Positions 4,922-7,196 of a DNA stretch of 7,196 bases are shown in pieces. The stretch's first letter is position 1. Each line of letters begins with the position of its first letter. The stretch covers positions 1 through 7,196 of the forward strand of contig JAKAYZ010000104.1 of NCBI GenBank assembly GCA_021816165.1, given 5' to 3'. The stretch is from Planctomycetota bacterium. Lineage in GTDB: Bacteria; Planctomycetota; Phycisphaerae; WQYP01. The notes under the pieces are model-generated. The model was not told the DNA's origin. It made no database searches and was given only the letters and a program-made list of their open reading frames with translations. Position numbers and translations under genes: made by a program.

Positions 4922-7196
4922 ATGCGATTATCACATTATCACCGTATGAAAAATGCAAAAACCCGATCTGTGGCGGTGGCTTTTGTCGCTGGCCTCTCGC
5001 TCGCAACGGTCGGTGCGAGTTGCGGTGCCGCATTGACGCATGAATTGCCGGATGGCCGGATGGTCGCCCCTGTGGGGAAGGTCGTTCAAACCGCCAATTT
5101 TTCAGTCGGGGTCGTGCGGCAACATGGAACGATTGTGGTGGAGTCGGCGGGGGCGTCGGCGATTTCGTCCCTGCAGGGGTATAACAAGAAATTGCATCCC
5201 AATATGGTGCTGCATTTCGTGAAATACAGGCGGGTATGGGGCAAACTCAAGTTGCCCAACATCATCACCAACCAAAATCTGTTCCAAAGTCTGGTTAAAG
5301 GCCCCTACGGCATGATCTATGCCGCCGGTGGCGTTTCCGACAATCTGCTCGCTGTTAAAGTTACGCGCGATGAACTCAAGATTATTCGTAAATTTCCTCT
5401 TACAGGTCAAAGTTTTCCCCATACACAATATCCGTATGAATATCAGGGGCCGCCGGGCGCGCCGCTCTTTTACCCCGATTCTGCGGCTATCAGCGGTAAA
5501 TTGGCTTTTGTTACCGGTCTGTTGAGCAACAGCATCGCGAAGATTAACCTGCGCTCGGGCCAGACCAGCTACGCCAACGCTGGCTCTTATCCTTACCAAG
5601 TGGTGACCGCCGGCCGTTATGCGGTGGTGACCGATTGGGGTGCAGATTCCGTGCGTTTCATTGAGAAGAAGAATCTTAAGACGCGCGCGGTGGTGCGGAT
5701 CGGCCCGCCAACCGGCCCGCACAATCGGCTGCCGGGTATACACCCCACGGCCGTGGTGTACGATACGCCCCAGCATGCCGTGTGGGTGGCTTGTGCCAAC
5801 GCGGACACACTATCGGAAATAAGTATTAAAACATTCAAGGTTATCCGCACCGTGCCCGATCTGCCCTATCAGGGTGCCCCGCCCGGCACGTTTCCCGATG
5901 CGCTGGCCATCTGGCACCATTGGCTTTTTGCCTGCAACGCCGGTAATGATGATGTGGCCGTCCTGAGCACCGCCACCGGAAAACGCCTCGGACTGATCCC
6001 CACCGGTTGGTATCCGACGGATGCGACGGTCAGCTATGGCAAGCTCCTTATCACCAGTGCCAAGGGGGTGGGTTTCGGCCCGAATCCGCACGGCAAATGG
6101 GTGGGTGACTGCATACCCGGAACCCTGCAGATGATTTCTCTCAAACATCTGCCAGGCGAACTGCCACGCTACACCCATGCCGCGCTTTCCGACTTGCGCA
6201 TGACGGCAGCCGATCGCACCCGCCTGGCGGCGGCCAATGCCTCGGCGGCAGCGTGGCTTCACAAGCATATTCATCACGTCGTTTTCATTCTGCGGGAAAA
6301 TAAAACCTTTGATGAAGATTTTGGTGCCTATTCCCGTGCCGGCCAATGGGCCGACCCGAAACTCGACCTTTACAACCAGCGCGAACTGCCCAACCTTTAC
6401 GCCCTGGCCAATCGATTTGGACTGATGGTGAATTATAAAGTGGATGGCGAAGTGACGGCGCAAGGGCATCAATGGACCACCTCCGGCGAGGATGGTGATT
6501 TCGTCCAGCGCACCTGGCCTATGTATTATTCCGGTCGCGGACTGTCGGAAAACCCGGGCTGGACGGAGCCGCTGGTTGGAAGTGCGTTTACATCAAAAGA
6601 TGGCTTCGGCGGAACCGACAATCCCTATTCCGACTATACCGACCTTGCCAAGCTCGGCCGATGGGCCAACCCTTGGATATCCTATCCCGACGGTATGTTC
6701 ATATTTAATGATCTGCTCCATCATCATGTGCCGTTCAAGGATTTCGGCGAATTTGTCTCGCGTAGTGAAATCGGGAATATTTCCCCCGCCATGCAGACCC
6801 ATATCGCCAACCGATTTCCGGGTTGGAATCGTTTTCTGCTCGATACCTATCGGGCTAAAATTGTCAGGAAGTTTATCGCCCGCCACCGTTCTTCTCTGCC
6901 GACGATGATGTACATCTGGCTGCCCGATGACCACACCGCCGGTCGCAGCCCGGGATACTACACACCGGATTATTATGTGGCCAATAACGATGAGGCCACG
7001 GGGCAGATCGTCGCCGCCCTTTCCCGGTTGAAGTCGTGGCGGCACACACTGGTGTTTATTACCGAGGATGACGCGCAGTCCGGTGCCGATCACTTGTCGC
7101 CGCACCGGTCTGTGGGTCTGGTCGTTGGTCCCTGGGTGAAGCGCGGGGTTTTGATTGATCATCCCTATTCTCAGGTTGATATCCTGCGCACCATTG
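4922..7196 (+). CDS. Exported YncE-type beta-propeller/phosphoesterase fusion (3' end missing)
   Basis: One frame stays open from ATG 4922 to the window edge, giving at least 758 residues without a stop. AGGAG (4913-4917) precedes the ATG by four bases. Residues 1-37 form a signal peptide: basic KNAKTR, then a hydrophobic run ending near VGASCGAA. Residues about 40-420 read as a YncE/surface-antigen-like beta-propeller with repeated strand motifs such as YPYQVVTAGRYAVVTDWGAD and WVACANADTLSEI. The C-terminal domain begins at HHVVFILRENKTFDEDFG (R458-E459-N460), like the ENRSFD metal/nucleophile motif of the phosphoesterase (acid phosphatase/phospholipase C) family. It continues with GHQWTTSGE (H516), PDDHT (669-672), and TEDDAQSGADH followed by SPHRSVG (D716, D717, H724, H728). 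These are likely metal-binding residues of an alkaline-phosphatase-like fold. The protein is probably periplasmic or secreted; its substrate is unknown. It is likely a separate transcription unit. Confidence 0.88.
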   Translation, partial: MRLSHYHRMKNAKTRSVAVAFVAGLSLATVGASCGAALTHELPDGRMVAPVGKVVQTANFSVGVVRQHGTIVVESAGASAISSLQGYNKKLHPNMVLHFVKYRRVWGKLKLPNIITNQNLFQSLVKGPYGMIYAAGGVSDNLLAVKVTRDELKIIRKFPLTGQSFPHTQYPYEYQGPPGAPLFYPDSAAISGKLAFVTGLLSNSIAKINLRSGQTSYANAGSYPYQVVTAGRYAVVTDWGADSVRFIEKKNLKTRAVVRIGPPTGPHNRLPGIHPTAVVYDTPQHAVWVACANADTLSEISIKTFKVIRTVPDLPYQGAPPGTFPDALAIWHHWLFACNAGNDDVAVLSTATGKRLGLIPTGWYPTDATVSYGKLLITSAKGVGFGPNPHGKWVGDCIPGTLQMISLKHLPGELPRYTHAALSDLRMTAADRTRLAAANASAAAWLHKHIHHVVFILRENKTFDEDFGAYSRAGQWADPKLDLYNQRELPNLYALANRFGLMVNYKVDGEVTAQGHQWTTSGEDGDFVQRTWPMYYSGRGLSENPGWTEPLVGSAFTSKDGFGGTDNPYSDYTDLAKLGRWANPWISYPDGMFIFNDLLHHHVPFKDFGEFVSRSEIGNISPAMQTHIANRFPGWNRFLLDTYRAKIVRKFIARHRSSLPTMMYIWLPDDHTAGRSPGYYTPDYYVANNDEATGQIVAALSRLKSWRHTLVFITEDDAQSGADHLSPHRSVGLVVGPWVKRGVLIDHPYSQVDILRTI

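Noticed and set aside
5102..6472. Two minus-strand ORFs of 224 and 220 codons (5102-5776 and 5810-6472)
   Set aside because: Both lie opposite the continuous propeller-phosphoesterase frame, which has a signal peptide and family motifs. They have no ribosome site or motif I can support.

Overview
The window looks like chromosomal DNA of a free-living bacterium, moderately G+C-rich by eye. Two features point to a planctomycete-like organism: the wording of the RHS core (YLPTLGRWLTRDPIGYQGG) and the pairing of a short S49 peptidase with a secreted propeller-phosphoesterase. The lineage is an inference from remembered family style, not from a search.

Left part, about 1-1450, is accessory in character. 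A truncated RHS gene (161-823) keeps only the last ~50 residues of the conserved core plus a ~150-residue C-terminal tip that I do not recognise. Two small membrane-protein genes follow on the same strand: a 41-aa single-span ORF with a TTG start and a canonical Shine-Dalgarno sequence (862-987), and a 138-aa three-span protein (1034-1450). The layout resembles an orphan rhs tip followed by possible immunity genes, but neither toxicity nor immunity can be shown from sequence.

Middle part, about 1451-2098, has no gene I can support. It carries a second copy of a 47-nt repeat that in its first copy supplies the ribosome site and start codon of the RHS fragment, a pair of 38-nt direct repeats 214 nt apart, and three closely spaced hairpins. 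A good sigma70-type promoter (2049-2077) at its right edge leads into the next gene.

Right part, 2132-4696, is a compact same-strand group: ilvC (ketol-acid reductoisomerase, isoleucine/valine synthesis), a VOC/glyoxalase-fold protein, and an S49 (SppA-type) peptidase that looks like a lipoprotein. The last two overlap by up to one base and are probably translationally coupled. A separate gene (4922 to the window edge, incomplete) encodes an exported protein with an N-terminal YncE-type beta-propeller and a C-terminal phosphoesterase domain. No tRNA, rRNA, CRISPR array or transposase gene was seen.
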